From the NCBI GenBank assembly GCA_001593855.1, contig LUCC01000011.1, forward strand, positions 1 through 21,789: 21,789 bases of DNA, written 5' to 3'. The notes under the pieces were generated by a model. The model worked only from the letters and a program-made list of their open reading frames with translations, did no database searches and had not been told where the DNA came from. Below are positions 1-7,089 of this stretch, in pieces. The DNA comes from Candidatus Hecatellales archaeon B24 (GTDB lineage Archaea; Thermoproteota; Bathyarchaeia; Hecatellales; Hecatellaceae). Positions within the stretch are counted from its first letter, which is position 1. The number at the start of each line of letters is the position of its first letter. Position numbers and translations under genes: made by a program.

Positions 1-164
1 ACGAAGAGAGAAAGCGTAGGGGTTTAAAGCCGGTGGAAATAGTTTCCTTCAGGAAGGTTCTAGCCGAAAACGGCAAGCCTATCTCAGCTGCCAGAATTAG
101 AACTGGAGAAATAGACAGGAGGGGAGCTGTCCTCCGTAGGGTTAAGGCTGGGGAAGGCTCCTAG
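1..164 (+). CDS. coaD: Phosphopantetheine adenylyltransferase, archaeal type, C-terminal end (partial)
   Basis: Only the last 53 or so codons lie in the window; the frame is open from base 3 and ends at the TAG at 162-164. The visible tail contains the segment VLAENGKPISAARIRTGEID, which matches the conserved C-terminal signature of archaeal phosphopantetheine adenylyltransferase (the ENGKPISSTRIR-type motif). This enzyme transfers AMP from ATP to 4'-phosphopantetheine to give dephospho-CoA in the cytoplasm, the penultimate step of coenzyme A synthesis. Its 3' end overlaps the 3' end of the convergent trpS gene by 23 bases. The family call rests on this short tail alone; the ATP-binding N-terminal half cannot be seen. 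Confidence 0.8.
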   Translation, partial: EERKRRGLKPVEIVSFRKVLAENGKPISAARIRTGEIDRRGAVLRRVKAGEGS

Positions 165-1317
165 AAGAGATAAGCTTGCACTCCTCCTCAGAAAGCAGGA
201 AGTCTTCAAGGCGGCCTTTCAGCTTCTCCCTTCTCTCCTGATGCCTCTCAAGAAAGCGTGAAACTCTCCCAGCAAGCTTAAGTTTGCAGTCTCCGCAGAG
301 GACAGCTCCGCTTCTACAGTTCTCCCAGATTTCCCTAAGCTTCCCGTCGTCCTCCTCGAAAAGGAAGGCGTAATACTGGTAGATGCTGCAGATTTCAGGG
401 TTTCCCCCAAGCTTCCGCTGCTCTTCAGCGGTAGGCTGCCCTCCCGTGAAAGCATTCATAATCTTCTTTTCAGCCTCCTCCGGGGGGTCAACGAGGAACA
501 CGCAGGTTTCAGGCTGGGAGGCCGACATTTTCCCTCCCCTCCCAAGCCCGGGCATGAAGCGGCTGTGGATTTGAGCTGGCTTGTAGAAGCCAAGCTTCGG
601 GGCTATGTCCCTGGTCACCCTCCAGTAGGGGTCTTGGTCGATGGCTGCTGGGATAAGGCAGGGAACGTTCCGTCCTTGAACTGCCGACTCTAGGAAGCAT
701 GGTACTGCTTGAACGGCTGGGAAAAAGGTTAAGCCTATGTTATCGCTGTCCTTAAGCCCGAAGACAGCTTTAATGGTGGAGCCGGTGATATGCTTTGCAA
801 CCTTTATGGCTAGGTGGTATAGGGCTTCTATGTGAACCACATCCACGATGATCCTGGTGAGCTCAGGCTTAAAGCCTAAAGCTATGAGGTCTAAAGCGTT
901 ATCGTAAGCGGTACTCGTGGTAAATTCAAGGCTGTAATCCTCATGGTACAGGTACTTCTCGTCGTCTGTAAGCTGAAAGTAAAGCTTAGCCTGAAAAACG
1001 TCTTGAAGATGCTTGGTGAAAACCCAGGGAACTATATGTCCCAGGTGAACCGGTCCTGAGGGGCCTCTCCCAGTGTATAAAACAAATTTCTCCCCCGAGT
1101 CATACCTGTCGAAAATCCAGTCTAAATCCCTGTGCGAGAAGAATATGCGCCTCCTAAGCTGGTAGTGGAGGCCTCCAGCATGCCTCCTAAACCTTTCCAA
1201 GATTTCCCGGTCTACGGGCTGGGTTCCAAACTGGCGGATGAGTTTTTCATAGTCTATTTTGCCTTCAACCTTCCAAGGGGTTACAACCATTTCTCCTCCG
1301 CCGTTTCCAGCCTTCAC
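142..1317 (-). CDS. trpS: Tryptophan--tRNA ligase, archaeal/eukaryotic type
   Basis: This class I synthetase charges tRNA-Trp with tryptophan. The HIGH-type motif is HLGH at residues 91-94, preceded by the Trp-family lead-in YTGRGPSGP, and the KMSKS-type motif is KMSAS at 263-267. KMSAS is the form usual in archaeal and eukaryotic TrpRS. Length (391 aa) is normal for the family. Two starts are possible. GTG at 1317 has a GGGAGG Shine-Dalgarno 7 bases upstream. ATG at 1290 (residue 10, beginning MVVTPWKVEG, where many homologues begin) has GGAGG only 4 bases upstream. I list the longer form for its better-spaced ribosome site. The gene diverges from the small gene at 1377 and converges on coaD, overlapping it by 23 bases. 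Confidence 0.95.
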   Translation of the reverse strand: MKAGNGGGEMVVTPWKVEGKIDYEKLIRQFGTQPVDREILERFRRHAGGLHYQLRRRIFFSHRDLDWIFDRYDSGEKFVLYTGRGPSGPVHLGHIVPWVFTKHLQDVFQAKLYFQLTDDEKYLYHEDYSLEFTTSTAYDNALDLIALGFKPELTRIIVDVVHIEALYHLAIKVAKHITGSTIKAVFGLKDSDNIGLTFFPAVQAVPCFLESAVQGRNVPCLIPAAIDQDPYWRVTRDIAPKLGFYKPAQIHSRFMPGLGRGGKMSASQPETCVFLVDPPEEAEKKIMNAFTGGQPTAEEQRKLGGNPEICSIYQYYAFLFEEDDGKLREIWENCRSGAVLCGDCKLKLAGRVSRFLERHQERREKLKGRLEDFLLSEEECKLISSRSLPQP

Positions 1318-1376
1318 AACACACAGCCTCCCTAGACTTTTCGAAGCTGCCCACAGGCCTTTGCAGGAGCCTGCTT

Positions 1377-1808
1377 TTGGGCAACCTCTTTAAGGAGCTC
1401 TGCTTAAAATATTTTTTCGGTGTACGAGGGACGGTTCAGGTAGACTTACCCTGCAGTCTTCAAGCCCTCCGAAGATTCCTTATCTTATGTTGCTGCCAGT
1501 CCTTCCTGCCGGAAGAATACCTTAGGGACAGCTCCATCTTCCCTGAAAGGCTTGGAGAAGAAGGGAAAGGCGTGATTTACGTTGAAGCCGTCGACAAGGT
1601 TAGCCTCAAACAGATAAGAGACGTTCTGTTCGTTAAAGCCTCCGAAGTCATAGGTGCAACCTACACCTCCAAAAGCGGTTCCACAAGGCTTCGCTGGGAC
1701 AGAACCAGTGAGCATATGGGAAGGCTTAAAGGCGAAGCAAGCGTTAACGCCGTTCTGAAACTTGTTGAAGCCGGAATAATAAGCGAAGAAATCTTCAAGG
1801 AGCTTTAA
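1377..1808 (+). CDS. Small hypothetical protein, unrecognised family
   Basis: The protein is about 143 aa if it starts at TTG 1377, which has AGGAG 7 bases upstream. An AT-rich TATA-like run lies inside the first 15 codons, so the true start may be further in; GTG at about 1572 would leave a 78-aa protein beginning MIYVEAVDKVSL. The 3' half uses the same codons as its neighbours (AAG, GCC, GAA, CTT, AGG), which supports real coding there. The visible layout is a beta-like segment (GVIYVEAV), a helix, a Ser/Thr/Lys/Arg-rich stretch with TSKSGSTRLRWDRT, and a C-terminal helix ending LVEAGIISEEIFKEL. There is no signal peptide and no clear membrane segment, although a Cys-rich hydrophobic patch (ILCCCQ) lies in the N-terminal part. 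I do not recognise the family and assign no function. Confidence 0.6.
   Translation: MGNLFKELCLKYFFGVRGTVQVDLPCSLQALRRFLILCCCQSFLPEEYLRDSSIFPERLGEEGKGVIYVEAVDKVSLKQIRDVLFVKASEVIGATYTSKSGSTRLRWDRTSEHMGRLKGEASVNAVLKLVEAGIISEEIFKEL
1406..1417. promoter_or_regulatory. AT-rich TATA-like element between trpS and the small gene at 1377
   Basis: The run AAAATATTTTTT, with the palindromic core AAAATATTTT at 1406-1415, stands out in an otherwise GC-balanced region. It lies about 90 bases upstream of trpS on the minus strand, so it could serve trpS through a leader of roughly 60 bases. If the plus-strand gene begins downstream of its annotated TTG, the same element could serve that gene too. This is a reading of base composition only. 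Confidence 0.4.
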
Positions 1809-1894
1809 CCTTGGAGGAGGGTTAAACAAACATTAATTTACAGGTTTAGAAGCCATATTAGGAGGCTGACCAGCCGGTCTTAAAGGTGTAAACC

Positions 1895-3415
1895 TTGACC
1901 TGGAAAATAGAGGAGGCTTCCCAACGCATCCTAAGGTTCCTCGCAGACAGGGAAGGGAAAACCAGTCTAAGCGAAATCTGCGAAGAACTCAAATTAGACC
2001 CCTCCCCAGCCATGAGAACTCTTCTAACCCTCCAAGAGCGGGGCCTCCTAAAAACCTCGGAGAAGCGTAAAAGCTTTTTCAGGCTTACCCCGGAAGGTGA
2101 AGCCTACGCCTCCAAAGGGCTTCCAGAACGCAGACTTGTGGAAGCCGTTGTCAGGCTTGGAGGTACAGCAAACCTGGAGGAGGCCTTAAAGGAGGCGTCT
2201 CTCCCCCGGGAAGCTGGCAACATCGCCCTAGGCTGGATTGTAAGGAAGGGCTGGGGGAAAATCAGGAGGGAGAAAGGTGGAACCCTCGTGGAAGCCTCCC
2301 GTACACCCGGCGAGGGCAAAGATGAAACCCTGCTTAAGCTTATGGCTGAAAAAGGCGAAGCGGACTCCCAACGGCTTGAAGCCCAAGGCCTCCTTAACAC
2401 GGCCCTAGAGCTTAAACGTAGAAACCTCGTCGAGGAAAAGGTGAGGCGTTTCCGGGATGTGGAGCTGACGGAGGCAGGGTGGAGGCAGGCTGGAGAAATC
2501 AGGTTACATCCCGAAATAAGGCCCGTGGTAACCGTGCTCACAGGCGAGCTTATACGCAGCGGAAAGTGGAGAGAGGTGGAATTCCAACGTTACGACGTTT
2601 CAGCCGCACCCCCCACCCTACACCCCGGGAAAAAACATTTCTACTTGGAGTTTCTCGAGGAGGTCAGAGATATTCTGGTGGCCATGGGCTTCGAGGAGGT
2701 TTGGGGGCCATACGTGGAAACAGAGTTTTGGAATTTCGATGTTCTCTTCCAGCCTCAGGACCATCCTGCCCGTGAAATCCATGATAGCTACCAGCTGAAG
2801 CACCCAAGGTTTGGAAGGCTTCCAAGCCGAAGCCTCACGTTGAAGGTGGGGAAAACCCATGAGGACGGCTGGAGAACAGGGTCTAAAGGCTGGAATTACA
2901 AGTGGAACCCGGAGGTTGCCCGCAGGCTTGTGATGAGAAGCCAGACTACAGCCGTCTCAGTACGCCAGCTTTCAGCCCGCCAAAATCCTCCGGTAAAGGT
3001 TTTCTGTCTTTCAAGAGTTTTCCGCCCTGACGTGCTGGATGCGAAGCACTCCATGGAGTTCCACCAGTGCGACGGCATCATGGGGGATTGGGGGTTAAAC
3101 CTAAAGCATCTGCTCGGCTTCTTCGAGGAGTTCTGCGGGGCTTTGGGCTTTAAAGAAGTGAAGTTCAGGCCGGGATACTTTCCCTTCACGGAGCCCAGCG
3201 TAGAGGTCTTCGTCAAGCATCCAACCCTCGGCTGGGTTGAAGTAGCTGGTTCAGGAGTTTTCCGCCCGGAGGTCACGCTTCCTCTTGGAGCCAGCTTCCC
3301 CGTGCTGGCCTGGGGTGCTGGAATAGGAAGGCTTGCCATGGTAAAGCTTGGAATAGGCGACATCCGTGAGCTTCACACGAGAAACCTTGAACTTTTAAGG
3401 GAGGCTGAAGTCTGA
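1895..3415 (+). CDS. pheS: Phenylalanine--tRNA ligase, alpha subunit
   Basis: This is the catalytic alpha subunit of the (alpha-beta)2 class II PheRS that attaches phenylalanine to tRNA-Phe. Residues 1 to about 195 look like tandem winged-helix domains (for example AMRTLLTLQERGLLKTSEKR), typical of archaeal and eukaryotic PheS. The catalytic core follows. Motif 2 is near 374-394, with RVFRPDVLDAKHSMEFHQ. Motif 3 is near 471-482, with LAWGAGIGRLAM preceded by GVFRPEVTLPLG. Length (506 aa) fits the archaeal family. The start is TTG with AAGGTG 6 bases upstream. Its TGA stop shares one base with the ATG of pheT, implying a shared transcript and coupled translation, which suits a complex with equal subunits. 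Confidence 0.96.
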   Translation: MTWKIEEASQRILRFLADREGKTSLSEICEELKLDPSPAMRTLLTLQERGLLKTSEKRKSFFRLTPEGEAYASKGLPERRLVEAVVRLGGTANLEEALKEASLPREAGNIALGWIVRKGWGKIRREKGGTLVEASRTPGEGKDETLLKLMAEKGEADSQRLEAQGLLNTALELKRRNLVEEKVRRFRDVELTEAGWRQAGEIRLHPEIRPVVTVLTGELIRSGKWREVEFQRYDVSAAPPTLHPGKKHFYLEFLEEVRDILVAMGFEEVWGPYVETEFWNFDVLFQPQDHPAREIHDSYQLKHPRFGRLPSRSLTLKVGKTHEDGWRTGSKGWNYKWNPEVARRLVMRSQTTAVSVRQLSARQNPPVKVFCLSRVFRPDVLDAKHSMEFHQCDGIMGDWGLNLKHLLGFFEEFCGALGFKEVKFRPGYFPFTEPSVEVFVKHPTLGWVEVAGSGVFRPEVTLPLGASFPVLAWGAGIGRLAMVKLGIGDIRELHTRNLELLREAEV

Positions 3416-5100
3416 TGCCGACCTTAACCCTGGAATACGAAGACCTCTGCAGCCTTTTAGGCGTGAAAGTCCCACCGGAAAAACTGGAAAACCTTTTAGG
3501 GCTAATAAAATGCCAGGTTGAAAAAGCTGAAGACGGAAGCATAACGGTTGAGGTTACAGCGGACAGGCCTGACCTCCTATCCGTGGAGGGAGTTGCAAGA
3601 ACCCTCAGAGGCTTCCTTGGAAAGCAGAAAGCCTATTCAACCTATAAAATCGGGAAAAGCAAGGTTAAGGTTAAAGTTTCAAGGAAGGTTAAAGCCGTCC
3701 GCCCCTACATCGCCTGTGCCGTGGTTTCAGGAGTAAAGTTTACCAGCGCCTCCATAGCCCAGCTTATGCAGCTTCAGGAGAAGCTTCATGAAACCCTCTG
3801 CAGGAGGAGGAGGAAGGCTTCCATAGGAGTCTACGACCTAGACAAGGTTAAACCCCCTATAACCTATACCGCCCTGAAACCTGAAGAAATCGCCTTCACC
3901 CCCCTCGAGGAAGCCAGGAAAATGTCAGCCAGCGAAATTCTCGCTGAAACCCCTAAAGGAGCAGAATACAGACACCTACTGGAGGGGCTTCCCCGATACC
4001 CGCTGCTCGTCGACTCCAGGGGGCAAGTGCTCTCCATGCCTCCCATAGTCAACAGCGAGGAAACCAAGGTCACCCTTGAAACCAGAAACCTCTTCATAGA
4101 TGTAACAGGCTTCAACCCTGAGGTTTTAGAGGAAGCCGTAAGCATAATAGCCTCCAGCCTGGCTGAGCGGAAAGCCAGAATAGAAGCCGTCCCCGTCGAA
4201 TACGAAGGAGGAAAACGTCTGTGGACCTGCACCATGAAGCCCAGAAAGATGACAGTTGAGGCTTCAGCCATAAACAGCCTCCTAGGCTTCCGCCTTCCAG
4301 CTAGGAGGCTGGCTGAAATCCTGGCGAGAATGGGCTTTCAAACCAAGGTTAAAGGCGGAAAGCTGGAGGCTTCCATCCCGGCCTACCGCTGCGACATCCT
4401 CCACCCCGTGGACCTAGCCGAAGATGTTGCCATAGGCTTCAACTACGACCGGATTAAGCCTGAACCTTTAAGGGTTCCAACCACGGGGAAACTGCTTTCC
4501 TCCACGAAGGTCAGACGTAAAATCAGGGATTTAATGGCAGGCTTCGGCTTCCAAGAGATTGCCAGCTACATTCTTTCAAGCCGGGAGTTTCAAACCGTAA
4601 AGATGAGGCTTGAAGGCGGGGTAAGCCTTGTGGAGCTGGCGAACCCCACTACCTCTGAATACACGGTTATCCGATGCTGGGTTATCCCAAGCCTCCTCGA
4701 ATTCCTCTCGAAAAACGTTCACGTAGAATATCCGCAGCGGGTTTTCGAGGTTGGCGACGTGGTTCTCCCAGACTTGAAGGCTGAAACAGCAACCAAGGTT
4801 GAATGCAGGCTTGCAGCAGCCCTCACAGACTTCAAAGTCAGCTACGAAGACATTCAGGCAGCAGCCTACAGCCTCCTACGACAGCTGGGCTTCAAAAACT
4901 GGGCGGTTAAGCCTGCAGACCATCCAAGCTTCATCCCCGGCAGAGCAGCACTGCTGGAAACAAACGGCGTAGAAACGGTTCTCCTAGGCGAAATCCACCC
5001 GCAAATCCTGGAAAGCCTCCAACTGCCTAACCCCGTGGCAGCCATGGAAGTCAACCTTACAAGACTTCTCCCAGAAGCCTTCCAATGCGAGAAAGTTTAA
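3415..5100 (+). CDS. pheT: Phenylalanine--tRNA ligase, beta subunit
   Basis: This is the non-catalytic beta subunit of PheRS, in the short (561 aa) archaeal/eukaryotic form that lacks the bacterial N-terminal tRNA-binding extension. The N-terminal part includes the segment TADRPDLLSVEGVARTLRGF and is followed by a B3/4-like region to about residue 260. A B5 domain spans about 275-350 and contains PAYRCDILHPVDLAEDVAIG, a near-consensus B5 signature. The last 200 residues form the catalytic-like fold without the class II active-site residues. The ATG overlaps the pheS stop by one base, and GGGAGG lies 10 bases upstream. It forms the heterotetramer with PheS. Confidence 0.96.
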   Translation: MPTLTLEYEDLCSLLGVKVPPEKLENLLGLIKCQVEKAEDGSITVEVTADRPDLLSVEGVARTLRGFLGKQKAYSTYKIGKSKVKVKVSRKVKAVRPYIACAVVSGVKFTSASIAQLMQLQEKLHETLCRRRRKASIGVYDLDKVKPPITYTALKPEEIAFTPLEEARKMSASEILAETPKGAEYRHLLEGLPRYPLLVDSRGQVLSMPPIVNSEETKVTLETRNLFIDVTGFNPEVLEEAVSIIASSLAERKARIEAVPVEYEGGKRLWTCTMKPRKMTVEASAINSLLGFRLPARRLAEILARMGFQTKVKGGKLEASIPAYRCDILHPVDLAEDVAIGFNYDRIKPEPLRVPTTGKLLSSTKVRRKIRDLMAGFGFQEIASYILSSREFQTVKMRLEGGVSLVELANPTTSEYTVIRCWVIPSLLEFLSKNVHVEYPQRVFEVGDVVLPDLKAETATKVECRLAAALTDFKVSYEDIQAAAYSLLRQLGFKNWAVKPADHPSFIPGRAALLETNGVETVLLGEIHPQILESLQLPNPVAAMEVNLTRLLPEAFQCEKV

Positions 5101-5159
5101 CCCTTAAATGCTGCCTTCCAGCTTTTCTCTTTTAGAAGCCGAATCCGCTTCTTCCAAGG

Positions 5160-5380
5160 CGAAGCACAGCCACGGGACGGGGCTGAACTAGGAGGCGTAC
5201 GGGGAGCGCTACCGATGATGGCAGGCCTAACCCAGCCGTGGTACAGCCTCAGGGAGAACGGCGGCAGAGGGGCTCCGGCCAAAACCAGGCCCGATAAGGA
5301 GAGAGCCCATCCGAGGTGAGCGTAAAGCTCAACGGTGAGGCTGGGTGTTGTTACTCGGGCTACAGCCGGGGTCCCGCCCA
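5160..5380 (+). ncRNA. Putative structured RNA of unknown class between pheT and tyrS
   Basis: This GC-rich stretch has no credible ORF. By eye it folds into one nested structure. The closing helix is CGGGAC 5173-5178 with GTCCCG 5371-5376, continued by GGCTG 5181-5185 with CAGCC 5363-5367. Inside it ACCCAGCC 5230-5237 pairs with GGCTGGGT 5339-5346, and CCTC 5247-5250 with GAGG 5313-5316. Within those, GGGCTC 5270-5275 pairs with GAGCCC 5303-5308, GGCC 5277-5280 with GGCC 5288-5291, and TGAGC 5317-5321 with GCTCA 5327-5331. Unpaired parts on this strand are A-rich (AAAACCA, GTAAA), which favours the plus strand. A weak TATA-like TTTTAGAA sits at 5130-5137. CCACGG 5170-5175 can also pair with CCGTGG 5236-5241, which competes with the main fold and could mean a switch. 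No SRP, RNase P or tRNA signature is visible. The ends are approximate and no energies were computed. Confidence 0.5.
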
Positions 5381-5391
5381 AAAACTTTTAC
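5381..5391 (+). promoter_or_regulatory. Candidate TATA element for tyrS
   Basis: AAAACTTTTAC immediately follows the GC-rich structured stretch and lies about 50 bases upstream of the preferred tyrS ATG. Transcription starting about 25 bases downstream would give a leader of roughly 25-30 bases. If this is the tyrS promoter, the structured RNA upstream is a separate transcript and not a tyrS leader. Confidence 0.4.
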
Positions 5392-5436
5392 ATGCCTGAA
5401 CATCCTTTCAGCTTTAGGTGCAGCCGGGCTTTAAGG

Positions 5437-6537
5437 ATGGTTGAAGCCTTGGAGGTTGAGGATAGGTTTAGGCTTGTGGAGCGGAACGCTGAGGAGGTTG
5501 TCACGCCTGAGGAGCTTAGAAGCCTGCTGGAGGCTGAGGGCAGGCCTAAAGCCTACTGGGGCTTCGAGCCTTCAGGCATGATGCATCTGGGCACAGGCTT
5601 GGTCTGCGGCTTCAAAATCCTCGACCTAGTGGAGGCAGGCTTCGACTTCACCATTTTCCTTGCGGACTGGCATGCCTGGATTAACGGGAAGCTGGGAGGC
5701 TCCATGGAGAACATCCGGTTCTGCGGTGAATATCTCAGGGAGGGCTTCTCGGCTTTAGGCTTAACCCCGGGCAGGGTTAAATACCGCTGGGCTTCAGAGC
5801 TTGTCGACCAGGCTGAATACTGGGAAATCTTCCTCCGCATCTCCAAGAATGTAAGCCTTTCAAGGGTTACCCGGGCTCTACCCATCATGGGAAGGCAGAT
5901 TTCCCCTGGAAGCGAAGTAGAGTTCGCCTGGCTCGTATACCCTGGAATGCAGGCTGCCGACATCTTCATGCTGGGTGTTGACTGCGCCTGCGCTGGAATA
6001 GACCAGAGGAAGGCACACATGCTGGCCAGGGATGCCGCTGAAAAGCTCAGCCTTAAAAAGCCCGTCTGCGTTCACACCCACCTGCTGCCGGGGCTTTCAG
6101 GCCCGACGGAGCGGGGCGTGTACGACGAGGATGAACGTTTAAGCCTTCAGATAAGCAGTAAAATGTCTAAGAGCCTGCCTAAAACCTGCATTTACATTCA
6201 CGACCCCCCAGGCGAGGTTAGGGAGAAGATTAAGGCTGCCTACTGCCCGCCAAAGGTGGCTGAAGGAAACCCTGTAATGGAAATCGCCCGCTACGTGATT
6301 TTCGCCAGGGGAGACCGAACCCTAGAAATTCCGAGAGCCGAAAAATATGGAGGCCCCCTAGAGGTTTCAAGCTACAGGGAGCTGGAAAGCCTCTACGCTT
6401 CAGGAAGCCTCCACCCGTTAGACCTTAAAAACGCTGTGGCTGAAGCCCTGATTGAAACCCTTGAACCCTTCTACCGCCACTTTAAAGGAAAAGAGGAAAT
6501 GGTTGAAAGGATGAGGAAGCTTGAAGCAGGAGGATAG
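5437..6537 (+). CDS. tyrS: Tyrosine--tRNA ligase, archaeal/eukaryotic type
   Basis: This class I synthetase charges tRNA-Tyr. Counting from ATG 5437 (367 aa), the HIGH-type motif is HLGT at 50-53 inside YWGFEPSGMMHLGTG, and KMSKS is at 242-246. The tyrosine and dimer-core segment VYPGMQAADIFMLGVD, followed by AGIDQRKAHMLARD, is typical of archaeal TyrRS. The frame is open further upstream to GTG 5335 and includes ATG 5392. Those would run the protein into the structured RNA stretch and add residues that homologues lack, so I chose 5437, with AAGG directly before it. TTG 5449 (MEVEDRF) also resembles the usual N-terminus. It follows pheS-pheT on the same strand but is separated from them by 336 bases. 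Confidence 0.94.
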   Translation: MVEALEVEDRFRLVERNAEEVVTPEELRSLLEAEGRPKAYWGFEPSGMMHLGTGLVCGFKILDLVEAGFDFTIFLADWHAWINGKLGGSMENIRFCGEYLREGFSALGLTPGRVKYRWASELVDQAEYWEIFLRISKNVSLSRVTRALPIMGRQISPGSEVEFAWLVYPGMQAADIFMLGVDCACAGIDQRKAHMLARDAAEKLSLKKPVCVHTHLLPGLSGPTERGVYDEDERLSLQISSKMSKSLPKTCIYIHDPPGEVREKIKAAYCPPKVAEGNPVMEIARYVIFARGDRTLEIPRAEKYGGPLEVSSYRELESLYASGSLHPLDLKNAVAEALIETLEPFYRHFKGKEEMVERMRKLEAGG

Positions 6538-6567
6538 TCTCAGAGCTTAGGAGGCTGAACAGGAAGG

Positions 6568-7032
6568 TTGAAGCATACCGCCCGGGCTGAAAGAGACGAG
6601 AAAGCATGGCTTACCGTGGAAGCCCTATCGGAGAAGGCTGAAGAGGGAGTTCCAATACTGGTTGAAGGCAGAAGAGACATGGAAGCCCTTCGAAGGCTTG
6701 GGGTTAAAGGCCGAATATTAGGGGTGAAGTCTGAAAGGCTTTCCCTGAAAGACATGGCCCGGAGAATAGCTGAAAAGCTTCAGCCTGAAGAAGTTATCCT
6801 CCTAATGGATTTTGACAGGGGAGGAGTTAGGCTGGCTTCAACCCTGGCCAGGCAGCTGGAGGCTGAAGGCTGCCATCCTAACCTGAGCTTCTGGGTTAAG
6901 CTTAAAGCCCTCATGGGTAGGCAGGTTAAAGACGTTGAAGGCCTGGCTTCCTACCTTGAAAACGTTAAAAAGGAGGGCTTCCATCTATTAGTTGAACTTT
7001 CAGGTGAAGTAGGTTCCAACAGAAAGCCGTAA
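6568..7032 (+). CDS. Small Toprim-domain protein (archaeal, DnaG/RNase M5-like fold)
   Basis: This 154-aa protein consists largely of one Toprim domain. The glutamate motif is PILVEGRRDMEALRRLG (Glu 33) and the DxD motif is LLMDFDRGG (Asp 81 and 83). These acidic residues bind Mg2+ in primases, topoisomerases and OLD/RNase M5-type nucleases. Stand-alone Toprim proteins of this size are common in archaea and their substrate is generally unknown, so nuclease or nucleotidyl-transfer activity is inference. The start is TTG, with AGGAAGG directly upstream and GGAGG a little further up. It lies 30 bases after tyrS and 57 bases before dnaG on the same strand. Two Toprim proteins side by side suggests related nucleic-acid work. 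Confidence 0.85.
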   Translation: MKHTARAERDEKAWLTVEALSEKAEEGVPILVEGRRDMEALRRLGVKGRILGVKSERLSLKDMARRIAEKLQPEEVILLMDFDRGGVRLASTLARQLEAEGCHPNLSFWVKLKALMGRQVKDVEGLASYLENVKKEGFHLLVELSGEVGSNRKP

Positions 7033-7089
7033 AAACATGTTTCGTTAATGTTTAAGGAAGCGAGGGAATAAATTTGGAGGTGTTCACGC

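Noticed and set aside
1377..1808. Assignment of the small gene to KEOPS Pcc1
   Set aside because: The VEAVDKVSLKQIRDVL segment recalls Pcc1 slightly, but the length, the C-terminal half and the lack of the rest of the pattern do not support it.
1485..1829. Minus-strand 114-codon frame opposite the small gene at 1377
   Set aside because: It is rich in Phe and Gly as expected from the complement of GAA/GCC-rich plus-strand codons; the plus strand shows the normal codon use.
5160..5380. Identification of the structured stretch as SRP RNA or RNase P RNA
   Set aside because: The closing helix and nested arms look superficially SRP-like, but the GGAA-loop/AGCAGC signature of SRP helix 8 is absent, and no GGAAAG-type core of RNase P occurs on either strand.
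5097..5381. Minus-strand 94-codon open frame over the same stretch
   Set aside because: Its composition is low-complexity and unlike neighbouring proteins, it has no ribosome site, and it coincides with the helices, whose complementarity explains the open frame.
5335..5436. Extended tyrS N-terminus from GTG 5335 or ATG 5392
   Set aside because: The extra residues have no counterpart in archaeal TyrRS, and the region contains the RNA candidate's 3' strand and a TATA-like element.
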